From SURF-21 sp964462595 (GTDB taxonomy: Bacteria > Actinomycetota > Geothermincolia > Geothermincolales > RBG-13-55-18), in NCBI GenBank assembly GCA_964462595.1, contig CAYWXM010000039.1:51366-115365 (forward strand): 64,000 nt of DNA, written 5' to 3'. Below, piece by piece: positions 52,558-61,511 of the stretch; position 1 is the first letter of the stretch; each line of letters begins with the position of its first letter. The translations under genes were made by a program, and so were the position numbers. Under the pieces are notes generated by a model, which saw only the letters and a list, made by a program, of their open reading frames with translations, did not search any database and had not been told where the DNA came from.

Positions 52558-53634
52558 ATGTATTGCGAGGTTTGCGGCGTTCCCCTCGGGATAACCAGGG
52601 GCAATATCTGGCATGCGGACGGCTCAATTACCGGGAGATACCCGCCTTACATCAAGGGGACTTTCTTTGATGCGGACGAGCTGGAGTTTCTTTTCCACTC
52701 GCTTTCCAATCTCATGGAATACGATATCGGCGATATCGTTGCGAGCGGCAAATACCACGATACCAGGGAATATATGAGCGCTACGCTGGAAAGGATGAAG
52801 GAGGCTTCGGGGGGCACACTACCACCCGAAGATGAGCTATACCGCATGATGCTCTACCCCGCATGCATCTGGGGCGTCGCAAGCGTGGAGTTCGCGAGCA
52901 TCGAACCCGAGAAAAAAGTCATCCGGGTAAAGGAGCCCTACTCCGTACACCTGCTGCGCGGCGATGTGGCCGGGGTCGCCGACATGGTGACGGGCCGAGA
53001 GCATGTAGCCATATGGGAAGGAGAAGAGAGCGAGGGCATTATCACCCTGGTCCCCGGCGAGGGTTATAAAAGGACGAGCGGGCTCCTCGACGAGGGCTCG
53101 GTCTACGGCGTAAAGCACGAAGCTGAAGAACTCGAATGCGAGCATTGCCATGAATGCGGTGCCCCCCTCGGGATATCCAGGCTCTTGAAGTGGGACAGGC
53201 AACGGTGCAGGATCGAGGAGAAGTTCTCCGGAAGGCGATACTGCTTCAGCAATTCCCAGGGCATCGTGGCGGTGCTGAGGATGCTGATCGGGGAGCTGGG
53301 AGAGGATATAGAATATAAGATACTGGATATAGCCAGGGAGTATTCCCGCTATCTGTACGAGGAGATCTCGGGCCAGCCGGAGAGCAACGGCGGGAGGGGC
53401 AGCATAGACCTGGAGTCGCAACTGAAAACCTTTCCCTACCGGGGATGGGGATACGTGGCGGAGGTATCCAGCCGGGACGATGCATGGCTGGTGGACGTGG
53501 AGAACCCCTATAACGAGATCATGCTTTCGGGCAGGCTGTGGGGGATGCTGGAGGCGTCAACGGGCCGCGACCTGCGTATAATGGAGAGGGCGATGGAGGG
53601 CTTGAGGTTGCGCCTCTCCTTCGCTCCTTCGTGA
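52558..53634 (+). CDS. Two-module cysteine-pair protein (family B), unknown function
   Basis: A 358-residue homologue of the 23467-24537 protein. Module 1 begins CEVCGVPLGITRGNIW (C3, C6) and contains RVKEPYSVHLLRGDVAG (residues 123-139). Module 2 begins CHECGAPLGISRLLKW (C197, C200, with C194 before) and contains DVENPYNEIMLSGRLWG (residues 313-329). Both modules have an aromatic-rich segment between. Here both cysteine pairs are intact. No signal peptide or membrane segment. ATG 52558 follows GGAGGGA. Metal, heme or small-molecule binding is possible but not shown. Confidence 0.75.
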   Translation: MYCEVCGVPLGITRGNIWHADGSITGRYPPYIKGTFFDADELEFLFHSLSNLMEYDIGDIVASGKYHDTREYMSATLERMKEASGGTLPPEDELYRMMLYPACIWGVASVEFASIEPEKKVIRVKEPYSVHLLRGDVAGVADMVTGREHVAIWEGEESEGIITLVPGEGYKRTSGLLDEGSVYGVKHEAEELECEHCHECGAPLGISRLLKWDRQRCRIEEKFSGRRYCFSNSQGIVAVLRMLIGELGEDIEYKILDIAREYSRYLYEEISGQPESNGGRGSIDLESQLKTFPYRGWGYVAEVSSRDDAWLVDVENPYNEIMLSGRLWGMLEASTGRDLRIMERAMEGLRLRLSFAPS

Positions 53635-53742
53635 GCCTTCCCGGCTGGCCCGGCCGAACGTTCCTGCAAGGCCCGGCCCGGCTGTCTGGACGGAATAATC
53701 ACCCGTGTTTCAAGCGCTGCGATAGCGAGAGGAAACTGGAGT

Positions 53743-54996
53743 TTGCGAGTAGCCCTGATCAACCCGAATCGTTACCTGGAACCTCCCGTGATACCCCTGG
53801 GCGTGGAGTACATCGCCCACTATCTCGAGCGCGAGGGCCACGAAGTCAGGGTTATCGACTTGACCTTCTCCGCGGATCCGCAGGCAGACCTCGCCGCCGC
53901 GCTGGGGTCATTCGACCCCCAGGTGGCCGGTTTCTCCCTGCGCAACCTGGACACGTCGCTTTACTACGACAGCGTCTTCCTCCTCGACGGATATGCGCAG
54001 ATGATCTCCGCCTGCCGGCGGGAAAGCGAGGCGCGGGTGGTGGTGGGGGGGAGCGCCCTCCTGGCCGGGCCGCGCGAGGTGATGGAATATCTGGGTTGCG
54101 ACCTTGCGGTCTATGGGCCGGGGGAAATGGCCTTCCCCGCCCTCCTGGACTACCTGGAGCGAGGCTTCGCCCCACCCCTCATCGTCGACGGCTGGAGCTA
54201 TTCCTTCGACCCCGAGGAGGTACCCGAGCGTGGGCGCTGGGTCGATTATTCTCCATACCTGGGAAAGAGGGGGCTTGCCGGCTTTTCGACCCAGGTAGGG
54301 TGCAGGGGTAACTGCACCTTCTGCCTGGAGGCGGGCCATCCCTGGAGGCCCCGCAGCCCGCGGGCCGTGGTAGAGGAGCTCGCGAGCCTGCGTGAGCAAG
54401 GTTATGACGAGCTTCATCTCTGCGACAGCGAGTTCAACCAGGACCTGGATACCGCGAAAGATCTGCTGCGGCACATGCGCGCGGCCAGGTTGGGGATAAC
54501 GTGGTCCCTGTACATGAAGCCCCTGCCCCATGACAGAGGATTGTTCCGCATGCTGGCCGAGACGGGTGCCGCTTCGCTGACCCTGTCCGTCGACTCGCGA
54601 TCCCTCGCCGCCGGCGTATACGGCCTCGCGGACCTGGGAAGTTTCATCGGGATGGCACGGCGGGAGGGGATAAAGGTGGCGGTGGACCTGGTGGTGGGGT
54701 TTCCCGGCGAGGGCAGGGAGAAGTTGCGCGCCCTCTTCGATTTCTTCAGGGAGGCAAGGCCGCAAACGGTGGGGGTAAGCGCGCGGATAAGGATATTCAA
54801 GTACACGATGTTGGGCATGGCCATGCGGGCGAGGCCGCCCGGCGCCGGCACCATCGAGGGATGGAGCGGCGATCTCTTGGAGCCCGCTTATTACTGCGGT
54901 ATATCCATGGATGATTGCAACGAGCTCATGGGAGGCGACCCGCTCTTCCACACCGAGGGGCTGGAACGCCGCAGCAACTACGAGCGTCTGTCATGA
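53743..54996 (+). CDS. B12-binding-domain radical SAM protein
   Basis: A 417-residue class-B-like radical SAM protein. The N-terminal Rossmann domain (RVALINPNRYLEPPVIPLGV ... VVVGGSALLAGP) is the cobalamin-binding-type fold without the DxHxxG motif, so B12 binding is possible but unproven. The cluster motif CRGNCTFC sits near residue 190 (GCRGNCTFCLEAGHPW), followed by a TIM-barrel (VDLVVGFPGEG). Such enzymes methylate or rearrange unactivated carbons. The TTG start follows GGAAACTGGAG. It sits between the two-module protein and the giant subtilase. Confidence 0.85.
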   Translation: MRVALINPNRYLEPPVIPLGVEYIAHYLEREGHEVRVIDLTFSADPQADLAAALGSFDPQVAGFSLRNLDTSLYYDSVFLLDGYAQMISACRRESEARVVVGGSALLAGPREVMEYLGCDLAVYGPGEMAFPALLDYLERGFAPPLIVDGWSYSFDPEEVPERGRWVDYSPYLGKRGLAGFSTQVGCRGNCTFCLEAGHPWRPRSPRAVVEELASLREQGYDELHLCDSEFNQDLDTAKDLLRHMRAARLGITWSLYMKPLPHDRGLFRMLAETGAASLTLSVDSRSLAAGVYGLADLGSFIGMARREGIKVAVDLVVGFPGEGREKLRALFDFFREARPQTVGVSARIRIFKYTMLGMAMRARPPGAGTIEGWSGDLLEPAYYCGISMDDCNELMGGDPLFHTEGLERRSNYERLS

Positions 54997-55110
54997 GGTA
55001 GGCTCGAGCCGGACAAACCGCACCCGGTTCTCCACCCCCCTGAACGGAAACGGGCTTGGAAGCGGAGCGCGGGGGTAATATGGTTAAGAGCATACAGATA
55101 TGCTGTGACA

Positions 55111-55140
55111 TTGAATGAAAGCACATATTCTATATATAAT
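55111..55140 (+). promoter_or_regulatory. Promoter of the subtilase-like gene
   Basis: TTGAAT (55111-55116) and TATAAT (55135-55140) are 18 bases apart, 37 bases before the ATG. Confidence 0.55.
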
Positions 55141-55176
55141 GAGTTCCCGACCTCTGGGGGAGCAAAAGGGGGGAAT

Positions 55177-58100
55177 ATGAGAACGCGCCGCAGGCGTGCA
55201 AAAGGAGTCCTGGCAAGTATCGCGGGAGCGTTACTGGTCGGCATATTGATCCTTTCCGGGACGTTCGCGACCGCGGACGCTCCCTGGCCGCAGCATTCAC
55301 CCCTTCAGGAACCCGGCGAGTACGAGCAATACTGCTTCAGCTCCGGCATGCCCGACGACTACGCCTCCACCAGCGGCGATTACTGGAAATATACCAGCGA
55401 TAAGAGCAACACACTCTACCAGTCCCTCATCGGGCTCTTCCACCCGGACCTGGACAGCCGGGAACTGGAGGGGGTCATGGGGGCGAGCGTGGACAAGGCA
55501 TGGAGCGTCACCACGGGCAGGCCCGACGTCATCATCGCCCTGCTGGATTCCGGTATAAGGTGGCACGATGCCGCGGCCATGGGCGAGCTGGCGCGCAAGT
55601 GCTACCTCAACCCGGGCGAAATACCTCCTCCCCAGGGTGCGGCCACCTGGGATGCGAACGGGGACGGCGTGCTCAACGTGGACGATTACGCTGCCGACAC
55701 GCGGGTATCGGACCTGAACGGCAACGGCATCCTGGACCCCGAGGACCTCATCTGGGTTTTCTCCGACGGTGAGGACGACGACGAGAACGGTTACACGGAC
55801 GATATATGCGGATGGGATTTTCTGGAAGATGACAACGATCCCTGGGACGAATCGGACGACGGCCACGGTACTGCGGGGGGCATATGGTCGGCGGGCGAGG
55901 CGGACAACGGCAGCGGCATACCGGGGACCTGCCCCAACGCCATGCTGTTGCCGGTGAGGGTGGGCGATTCCTTCGTTGCGGACGTAAACGACTTCGCCCA
56001 GGGGGTGGTTTTCGCGGTCGATTCCGGCGCCTGGGTGGTGCAGGAGGCGCTGGTCGGCGTGAACAACACCCCCTTCGCTCAGGAGGCCATCGATTACGCT
56101 TACTCCAGGGGCGTGGCGGTGGTCGCTTCCGCCGGGGTGGGGGGTTCCGCACAGCAGAACTACCCCGCCGCCTGCGAGCACGCCATCCAGGTGAACGCGG
56201 TGGAGAGATACGGCGAGATGGGCAGCTCCGGTGAGGAGCAGTTCCCCCCGTCCTTTCTCTACCTGGGCGGGGAGACCAACTACGGCGCCCGCAATATCGT
56301 GTCTGCGCCCTCCGACGGGCATTCCTCCGGCGCGACGGCGAGGTTGGCGGGGATCGCCGGCCTCATCTATTCCGCGGCGGAGAACGAGGTGCAGCGGGGT
56401 GAGATGTGGTGTTATCCCGGCCTGGAGACGCCGCTCTCGGCCTGCGAGGTAAAGCAACTCATCGCCATGACCGCGGACGACATCGATTTTTCGAACGCCT
56501 CTTACTCCGTTTCCCTGGGCTCACTCGATACCGTGACAGGCCCGTCGCAGCGGGTCCCGTCGCACAAGGGTTGGGACCCCTACTTCGGATATGGGCGAGT
56601 GAACGCCTACGAGGCGGTAATGGCCGTGGACCAGGGGCGCATCCCCCCGGAAGCGGAGATAAGCTCCCCGGGTTGGTTCGAGCTGCTCAACCCGGGCCAG
56701 GTGACCCTGGAGGTGGCCGGCAGGGTGGCCGCCGTCAGAGCGGACAGCTTCCAGTACACGGTGGAGTGGGGGCCGGGATGGGATCCCGGCGAGGGTGAGT
56801 GGGTGACTGCGAGCGAGGCCGGCTCGCAGTACGAGCCCTTCGAGGGAGTACTGGCCACCCTGGACCTGGGCAAGGTCTACGGAACGATAATGGATACGGT
56901 ACAGGCGCGGGGAGGCATGGAAGACCCCAACCGCTTCGCCTTCACGGTCAGGGTGAGGGTGCGGGACAGCCGGGGCAACTGGGGAGAGGACCGCAAGGCC
57001 GCGTTCTGTTTCGATGACCCGGACGCTTACGCAGGTTCGCCCCTGCGCCTGGGGGCGGGCATGGAAGCTTCGCCGCGCTTCGCGGACCTGGATGACGACG
57101 GCGTGGACGAACTCGTCGTGGCCGGAAGCGACGGCCTGGTGCGGGCATACAACCCCGACCTCAGCCAGGTGTCGGGATGGCCGGTGCATGTCACTCCCCT
57201 GCCCCTGCACGAGGGCTCCGAGGGTTATAAATCGGGCACGGTCACCATGACTGCTTATGCCTCGATCGCGGGGGCGCCAGCCGTAGGGGACCTCGATCAT
57301 GACGGCGACCTCGAGGTGGTGGCGGGAGACCTGCAGGGCAGGATCTACGCCTGGGATGCTGCGGGCGTGCTCCTGCCGGGCTTCCCCGTGCGCTCGAACC
57401 CGCTTTATTCCATACCCGACCGCTCCGACTGGCAGGCGGAGGGAATATTGCCCGCCGAATGGTATGCCTCGCGGAACGTCCCCGACAGGGTGCACTCGCT
57501 CGACAGGTGGAACCGTCTGGGCAGGGCATTCTCCGGGGGGCCGGTCCTGTGCAACCTGGATTCCTCCCCCGACGGCAGCCTGGAGATAGTCGCCGCCTGC
57601 GAGGACCAGCACCTCTACGCCTGGCATGCCGACGGCGAGGCGCTGGCTGGATGGCCGGTCAAACTGGTGGACCCGGAAAAGGTCGCTTCGCTCGACCCCC
57701 TTACCCACACCTGCGAGTTCACGGGCAAGGAAGATATTCCCAAGGGAGGCAAGATCGTCACCAACCCGTCCGTGGCCGACCTGGACGGTGACGGCGACCT
57801 CGAGGTCATCTGCGGCACCAGCGAGGCCTACCCGGGCGAGGGCTTCAACGTCTCGCCGCAGACCTTTTCGCTGGCCTCTCTCGTTCCTGCGCTGCAGGAT
57901 CTTACGGGCGGCGTGGGAGAGCCGTCCGAAGCCTGCAATACGCGCGTTTATGCCCTGCACCACGAGGGATCCGCGCACGTTCCCGAGGACGGGACACAGC
58001 CTGCGGGCGAAGGGGTCCCCATGCAGGCCTACCTGGAAGGCTGGCCGGCGGCCCTGGCCACGGCGGTTCCGGGCATGCTCCCCCATATCCTGGAGGGCGT

Positions 58101-59187
58101 AAGCGCTCCCGCGGCTATCGCCGACCTCGACGGAGACGGAGAAATGGAGATAGGCGTCTCCTCGTCGGCCGGGCCCGGGTTCCTGCTCGAAAAGGACGGA
58201 ACGTCCTTCCTGGGCAGCGACGAGAGCGGGTTGCCCTTGAGCCTGCACGGCAACGAAGCGGGCGCGGCATCGGGCCAGGACGACCTGCCGTTCATGTGCG
58301 CGCTGGGAGGGGGTTGTTTCGCCGCGCTTGGGGGCGGCGGCCTGTCGTTTGTGGCTCCGACGATGGGGATGGGAAGGTTTTTCGACATGCGCCTGCCCGC
58401 CGACCAGTCCAGGTCCGATGAAGGGATCTCGGCCTGGAACGGCTCGGACGGGAAGGTCCTCACCTCCTTCCCCGTGAAGCTGAACGGCTCCATGCTCTCC
58501 GTAACCCCCGGCGTGGCGGACGTAGACGGCGACGGCTCCCAGGAGATACTGGCCGGCAGCACCATGGGCGACCTGCACGCGATCGATGCGGAGGGGAAGG
58601 AGCCCGCGGGCTGGCCCAGGTTCACCGGGGGATGCAGCGCGGTCACACCGGCCGTGGGCGATTTCGACGGCGACGGCTTGCGAGAGGTGGCCACGGGCAC
58701 GCGCGAGGGATGGCTGTTCATCTGGAGGACCAGGTCCTCCGCGGGCGATAAGGCCGACTGGCCGCAGTACGGGCACGACGCCTGGAACACGGGTTGCCTA
58801 GAGAGCGATGCCTCGAGGCCCGCGAAGGTCCTCGACCTCGCGGTTGAGAAATTGATGGATGGTGATGAGGCCGCGTGCGTAAGGCTCACCTGGACCGCTC
58901 CTGGTGACGACGGCGTTGCCGGGCAGGCGCTGTGCTACGAGGTGCGTTTCCTGGACCGCCCCATAGACGAATCGAACTGGAGCGACGCCATCTCCCTTAA
59001 CAAGGGCAAGCCCATGCCGGGGGAAGCGGGCAGCATGCAGGAATACGTGCTGAATGGCTTTCCCTTCGCCAGCCCCAGGCAGGGGACGACTTTTTACTTC
59101 GCCCTGCAGGCCAGGGACGAGGCTGGCAACCTCTCCGCCATCTCCGACCCGGCTTCCCTGTCCTACGCGGAGGAAGCGGCGCCGTAA
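55177..59187 (+). CDS. Giant secreted subtilase-like protein with FG-GAP repeats
   Basis: A 1,336-residue secreted protein with an N-terminal signal (VLASIAGALLVGILILSGTF). The S8 triad candidates are D124 (VIIALLDSGIRWH), H230 (DDGHGTAGGIW) and S384 (GHSSGATARLAGIAG). A calcium-rich insert (WDANGDGVLNVDD, DLNGNGILDPED) lies between D and H. The oxyanion Asn of the AGN motif appears to be valine (VASAGVGG), so proteolysis may be weak or absent. About seven FG-GAP/VCBS repeats follow (DLDDDGVDELVVAG, DLDGDGDLEVICG), then a Fn3-like end. Likely extracellular binding or processing. ATG 55177 follows AGGGGGGAAT. Confidence 0.8.
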   Translation: MRTRRRRAKGVLASIAGALLVGILILSGTFATADAPWPQHSPLQEPGEYEQYCFSSGMPDDYASTSGDYWKYTSDKSNTLYQSLIGLFHPDLDSRELEGVMGASVDKAWSVTTGRPDVIIALLDSGIRWHDAAAMGELARKCYLNPGEIPPPQGAATWDANGDGVLNVDDYAADTRVSDLNGNGILDPEDLIWVFSDGEDDDENGYTDDICGWDFLEDDNDPWDESDDGHGTAGGIWSAGEADNGSGIPGTCPNAMLLPVRVGDSFVADVNDFAQGVVFAVDSGAWVVQEALVGVNNTPFAQEAIDYAYSRGVAVVASAGVGGSAQQNYPAACEHAIQVNAVERYGEMGSSGEEQFPPSFLYLGGETNYGARNIVSAPSDGHSSGATARLAGIAGLIYSAAENEVQRGEMWCYPGLETPLSACEVKQLIAMTADDIDFSNASYSVSLGSLDTVTGPSQRVPSHKGWDPYFGYGRVNAYEAVMAVDQGRIPPEAEISSPGWFELLNPGQVTLEVAGRVAAVRADSFQYTVEWGPGWDPGEGEWVTASEAGSQYEPFEGVLATLDLGKVYGTIMDTVQARGGMEDPNRFAFTVRVRVRDSRGNWGEDRKAAFCFDDPDAYAGSPLRLGAGMEASPRFADLDDDGVDELVVAGSDGLVRAYNPDLSQVSGWPVHVTPLPLHEGSEGYKSGTVTMTAYASIAGAPAVGDLDHDGDLEVVAGDLQGRIYAWDAAGVLLPGFPVRSNPLYSIPDRSDWQAEGILPAEWYASRNVPDRVHSLDRWNRLGRAFSGGPVLCNLDSSPDGSLEIVAACEDQHLYAWHADGEALAGWPVKLVDPEKVASLDPLTHTCEFTGKEDIPKGGKIVTNPSVADLDGDGDLEVICGTSEAYPGEGFNVSPQTFSLASLVPALQDLTGGVGEPSEACNTRVYALHHEGSAHVPEDGTQPAGEGVPMQAYLEGWPAALATAVPGMLPHILEGVSAPAAIADLDGDGEMEIGVSSSAGPGFLLEKDGTSFLGSDESGLPLSLHGNEAGAASGQDDLPFMCALGGGCFAALGGGGLSFVAPTMGMGRFFDMRLPADQSRSDEGISAWNGSDGKVLTSFPVKLNGSMLSVTPGVADVDGDGSQEILAGSTMGDLHAIDAEGKEPAGWPRFTGGCSAVTPAVGDFDGDGLREVATGTREGWLFIWRTRSSAGDKADWPQYGHDAWNTGCLESDASRPAKVLDLAVEKLMDGDEAACVRLTWTAPGDDGVAGQALCYEVRFLDRPIDESNWSDAISLNKGKPMPGEAGSMQEYVLNGFPFASPRQGTTFYFALQARDEAGNLSAISDPASLSYAEEAAP

Positions 59188-59264
59188 ACGGGATCGGCCA
59201 GGGGAGGGAACGCGTGACCCCGGCCATCCCCCCGTACGCGGAGAGAGTAAATATCCCCATTGTC

Positions 59265-59293
59265 TTGACTATTATAGTGTTTGCATATAATAT
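59265..59293 (+). promoter_or_regulatory. Promoter of the Phd-like gene
   Basis: TTGACT (59265-59270) with TAATAT (59288-59293) 17 bases away, in an AT-rich patch 36 bases before the start codon. TATAAT at 59286-59291 is 15 bases away. Confidence 0.5.
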
Positions 59294-59328
59294 AACATAT
59301 ATAACATTGAACATTTAAAGGAGAGGGA

Positions 59329-59532
59329 ATGGCAGTCAGGATTATCAGCACCACGGAATTGAGGTCGAAGGCGGCGGATATGGTCCTCGGGCTGCGCCGC
59401 GGCGACCGTTTTCTTATCCAGCACTACAACGACATCGTCGGCTACATCACTCCGGAGATACCTTCGGACCTGCAGAAGAAACTGGGCGGCAAGGGGAGCA
59501 AGCGCGAGGAGACCTTCAAGGCCATCGAATAG
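59329..59532 (+). CDS. Phd/YefM-like antitoxin (orphan)
   Basis: A 67-residue protein. ISTTELRSKAADMVLGLRRG followed by DRFLIQHYNDIVGYITP is the DNA-binding antitoxin N-terminus of the Phd/YefM type. The C-terminal part (EIPSDLQKKLGGKGSKREETFKAIE) would bind a toxin. No toxin ORF follows; the next genes are TadE-like. It may be an orphan regulator. ATG 59329 follows AAAGGAGAGGGA. Confidence 0.6.
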   Translation: MAVRIISTTELRSKAADMVLGLRRGDRFLIQHYNDIVGYITPEIPSDLQKKLGGKGSKREETFKAIE

Positions 59533-59611
59533 TACTCGCGCCATCCCCGGGCGCCCGAACTTGCGTCAAGTCTGCATCAGGCACCTTTCGCTTGCGTGAA
59601 AAGGAGTCTCA

Positions 59612-60037
59612 TTGCTCCGCTCTTCTTCGTCTCCCGCCGAGCGTATCGCGGGATCCGACAGGGCCCAGGCCACGGCCGAGTTCGCCCTCGTTCTCCCGCT
59701 GCTGCTGCTGGTCTTCCTTCTTTTCGCGCAGGCGGTGGTGGTGATGAGGGCGCAGATAGCGGTGACGGCGGCGGCGCGGGAGGGGGCGAGAAAAGGAGTG
59801 GAGACGGGGAACCCCGTGCTCATCGAGGGGGCGGCGCTGAGGTCCGCCGCCGGGCTCGATCCCCAGAAGGTGCAGGTGGCGGTGTCCAGCGGGCCGCGCC
59901 GGCGCGGCGAGTGGGTGCGCGTGGAGGTGGAATACGAAGTGCCCGTCGCGATCCCCGCGGCGGGGAGGTTCTTCCCCGCGGTGACGGTCAGGGGGAGCGC
60001 CGAGATGCGCATCGAGAACGACAGGGAGGGCACGTGA
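59612..60037 (+). CDS. TadE-like pilus/secretion protein
   Basis: A 141-residue protein of the TadE family. RAQATAEFALVLPLLLLVFL is the characteristic sequence, with a conserved glutamate after the short polar leader, and the single membrane helix runs into VVVMRAQIAVTAAAREGAR. TadE proteins are pseudopilins for the Tad machinery. The TTG start follows AAAGGAG by 6 bases. It overlaps the next gene by four bases. No other Tad genes are in the window. Confidence 0.75.
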   Translation: MLRSSSSPAERIAGSDRAQATAEFALVLPLLLLVFLLFAQAVVVMRAQIAVTAAAREGARKGVETGNPVLIEGAALRSAAGLDPQKVQVAVSSGPRRRGEWVRVEVEYEVPVAIPAAGRFFPAVTVRGSAEMRIENDREGT

Positions 60038-60435
60038 GCCCGGGCGTCCTGGGCGATGAAAGAGCGGGGACAACCCTGGTGGCCGCCGCCGTCATGGTGG
60101 TCATGCTGCTGCTGGGCGTGGTCGTTCACGACGTCGCCGCCATATATGGCGCACGGGGCGAAGCGCAGACGGCCGCCGATGCCGCCGCCAAGGCGGCCGG
60201 CCTCGAGCTGACCCCATACTTCGGTGTAGGCAGCAACCCGCGGAGCGCCGCGATGGAATACGCAAGCCGCAATGGGGCCGAGCTGCTGGAGTGTTCTTTC
60301 GGCGCGAAGGAACGCTATCTCTGGGTTACGGTGCGCGTCTCCCGGGGGGTCGATCTCCTGGTCATGGGGACGAGGAGGGCGGAAGTGACGGCAACCGCCC
60401 GTTGCTATCTCGACCTCTCCCCGTGCGAAGACTAA
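60034..60435 (+). CDS. TadE/TadG-like membrane protein
   Basis: A 133-residue protein starting at a GTG that overlaps the TadE stop, with GGAGGG upstream. The N-terminal helix LVAAAVMVVMLLLGVVVHDVA is followed by GEAQTAADAAAKAAGLEL, the TadG/Rv3655c-type junction, and a small extracytoplasmic domain. It is probably a second pseudopilin-like partner of the preceding protein. Confidence 0.7.
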   Translation: MSPGVLGDERAGTTLVAAAVMVVMLLLGVVVHDVAAIYGARGEAQTAADAAAKAAGLELTPYFGVGSNPRSAAMEYASRNGAELLECSFGAKERYLWVTVRVSRGVDLLVMGTRRAEVTATARCYLDLSPCED

Positions 60436-60478
60436 CTCATGCGCTATTAACCCACGTATTATTACTACCGCACGCACT

Positions 60479-60541
60479 GTTGCATCGCGTAAGCGACAGG
60501 GCCGCCCGGAGGGCGGCGCGACGGTGCCTGCGCCTGGACCG
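60479..60541 (-). repeat. Dispersed palindromic repeat, copy B (inverted)
   Basis: On the minus strand this carries CAGGCACCG, CCCTCCGGG and CTGTCGCTTACGCGATGCAA, matching copy A at 33771-33841. GAAGGGCGGCGCGACGGTAAG (truncated here for length) at about 60590 looks like a second partial copy. The TadG-like gene and the lipoprotein gene converge here. Confidence 0.55.
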
Positions 60542-60616
60542 AGCGTAGCGAGGGTAAGGCCTGGCACGCATGCATGTCGGTAGTGTTCCCGAAGGGCGGC
60601 GCGACGGTAAGCTTCT

Positions 60617-61408
60617 CTAATATATGAAGAAGGGAAATACGTCGATGAGCCAGTCCGCACCCTCCCGCACCATCTCGACGCGGCTGGTCTCCGACTCCAG
60701 GTTGCCCCTGCTGCCGAACTCGACGGTGACGTCCGTATAAGCGGTAGCTTTTTCCATGACGATATCTTCGGGGTGGAAATCGTATGAGCGGGCGCTTCCG
60801 AAGACCCCGGAGAAATCCGCCGAGGACCAGGGCTGCTCGAGGTGGTGCTTTTCCTTGTAAGCCGGGCTGAGGTGGTCGAAGATAAACCCAGTGTCGCCGT
60901 CGATACATGCGATGAGGAAATCGCGCAGGGCTTGCTCGGCCTCCACGCGATCCGCGTCTTCGACTACCGGCTGCCTGGACCAGTCGATGGCCGTGAAGCC
61001 GTCCACCTTCCATGCCCCTTCCTCGAGGGCCAGCACCAGGGTCTCCTCGCTGGTCTTCCCGCCCGTGAGCTCCAGGTCTATGGTGATCACCGCGCGTTCC
61101 CCCTCCACGTTTACGTCTTCCCCGGGGACGAAGCGGTAGGAGTTGACGTATCCCAGCGTCGCGATGAGCTGTTCGCTGGTTATGGGATCGGGCACCGCGT
61201 TGGACTCCAGGTATCCCCGCGACATCAGGGAGCGCAGCTCCTCCAGCTCCTGGTTTCCCAGGGCGTCGAGAAAAGCGGTTGCGGCATCGGCCGCCGCGGC
61301 GGCTCCCTCGTCCTGCGTGCCGCCGCCGCATCCCGCCAGGAGAGAAAGGCCGAACACCAAGGCCGCGCAGGCGGCGCCCAGCTGCGGCAGGTAACGTCTT
61401 CTCGCCAT
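60617..61408 (-). CDS. Lipoprotein with tandem NTF2/DUF4878-like domains
   Basis: A 263-residue protein. The signal peptide ends in LLAGC (lipobox), so it is a membrane-anchored lipoprotein. Two homologous halves begin ADAATAFLDALGNQELEELR and AEQALRDFLIACIDGDTGFI; each resembles the cone-shaped DUF4878/NTF2-like fold that binds small ligands or proteins. Function unknown. Confidence 0.65.
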   Translation of the reverse strand: MARRRYLPQLGAACAALVFGLSLLAGCGGGTQDEGAAAAADAATAFLDALGNQELEELRSLMSRGYLESNAVPDPITSEQLIATLGYVNSYRFVPGEDVNVEGERAVITIDLELTGGKTSEETLVLALEEGAWKVDGFTAIDWSRQPVVEDADRVEAEQALRDFLIACIDGDTGFIFDHLSPAYKEKHHLEQPWSSADFSGVFGSARSYDFHPEDIVMEKATAYTDVTVEFGSRGNLESETSRVEMVREGADWLIDVFPFFIY

Positions 61409-61511
61409 CCTACTCTCCTTCCCCCCAGTCTTTTCTCCGCCTGCGACCCAATACCCTCCCGCGGATAGGATGGCGCTTATCGCCGTCGTGTTTCCAGCAG
61501 ACCTCTACGGC

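Noticed and set aside
56521..58776. 751-residue open frame antisense to the subtilase-like gene
   Set aside because: Shadow of the real plus-strand frame, which has recognisable S8 and FG-GAP motifs; the antisense product has none.
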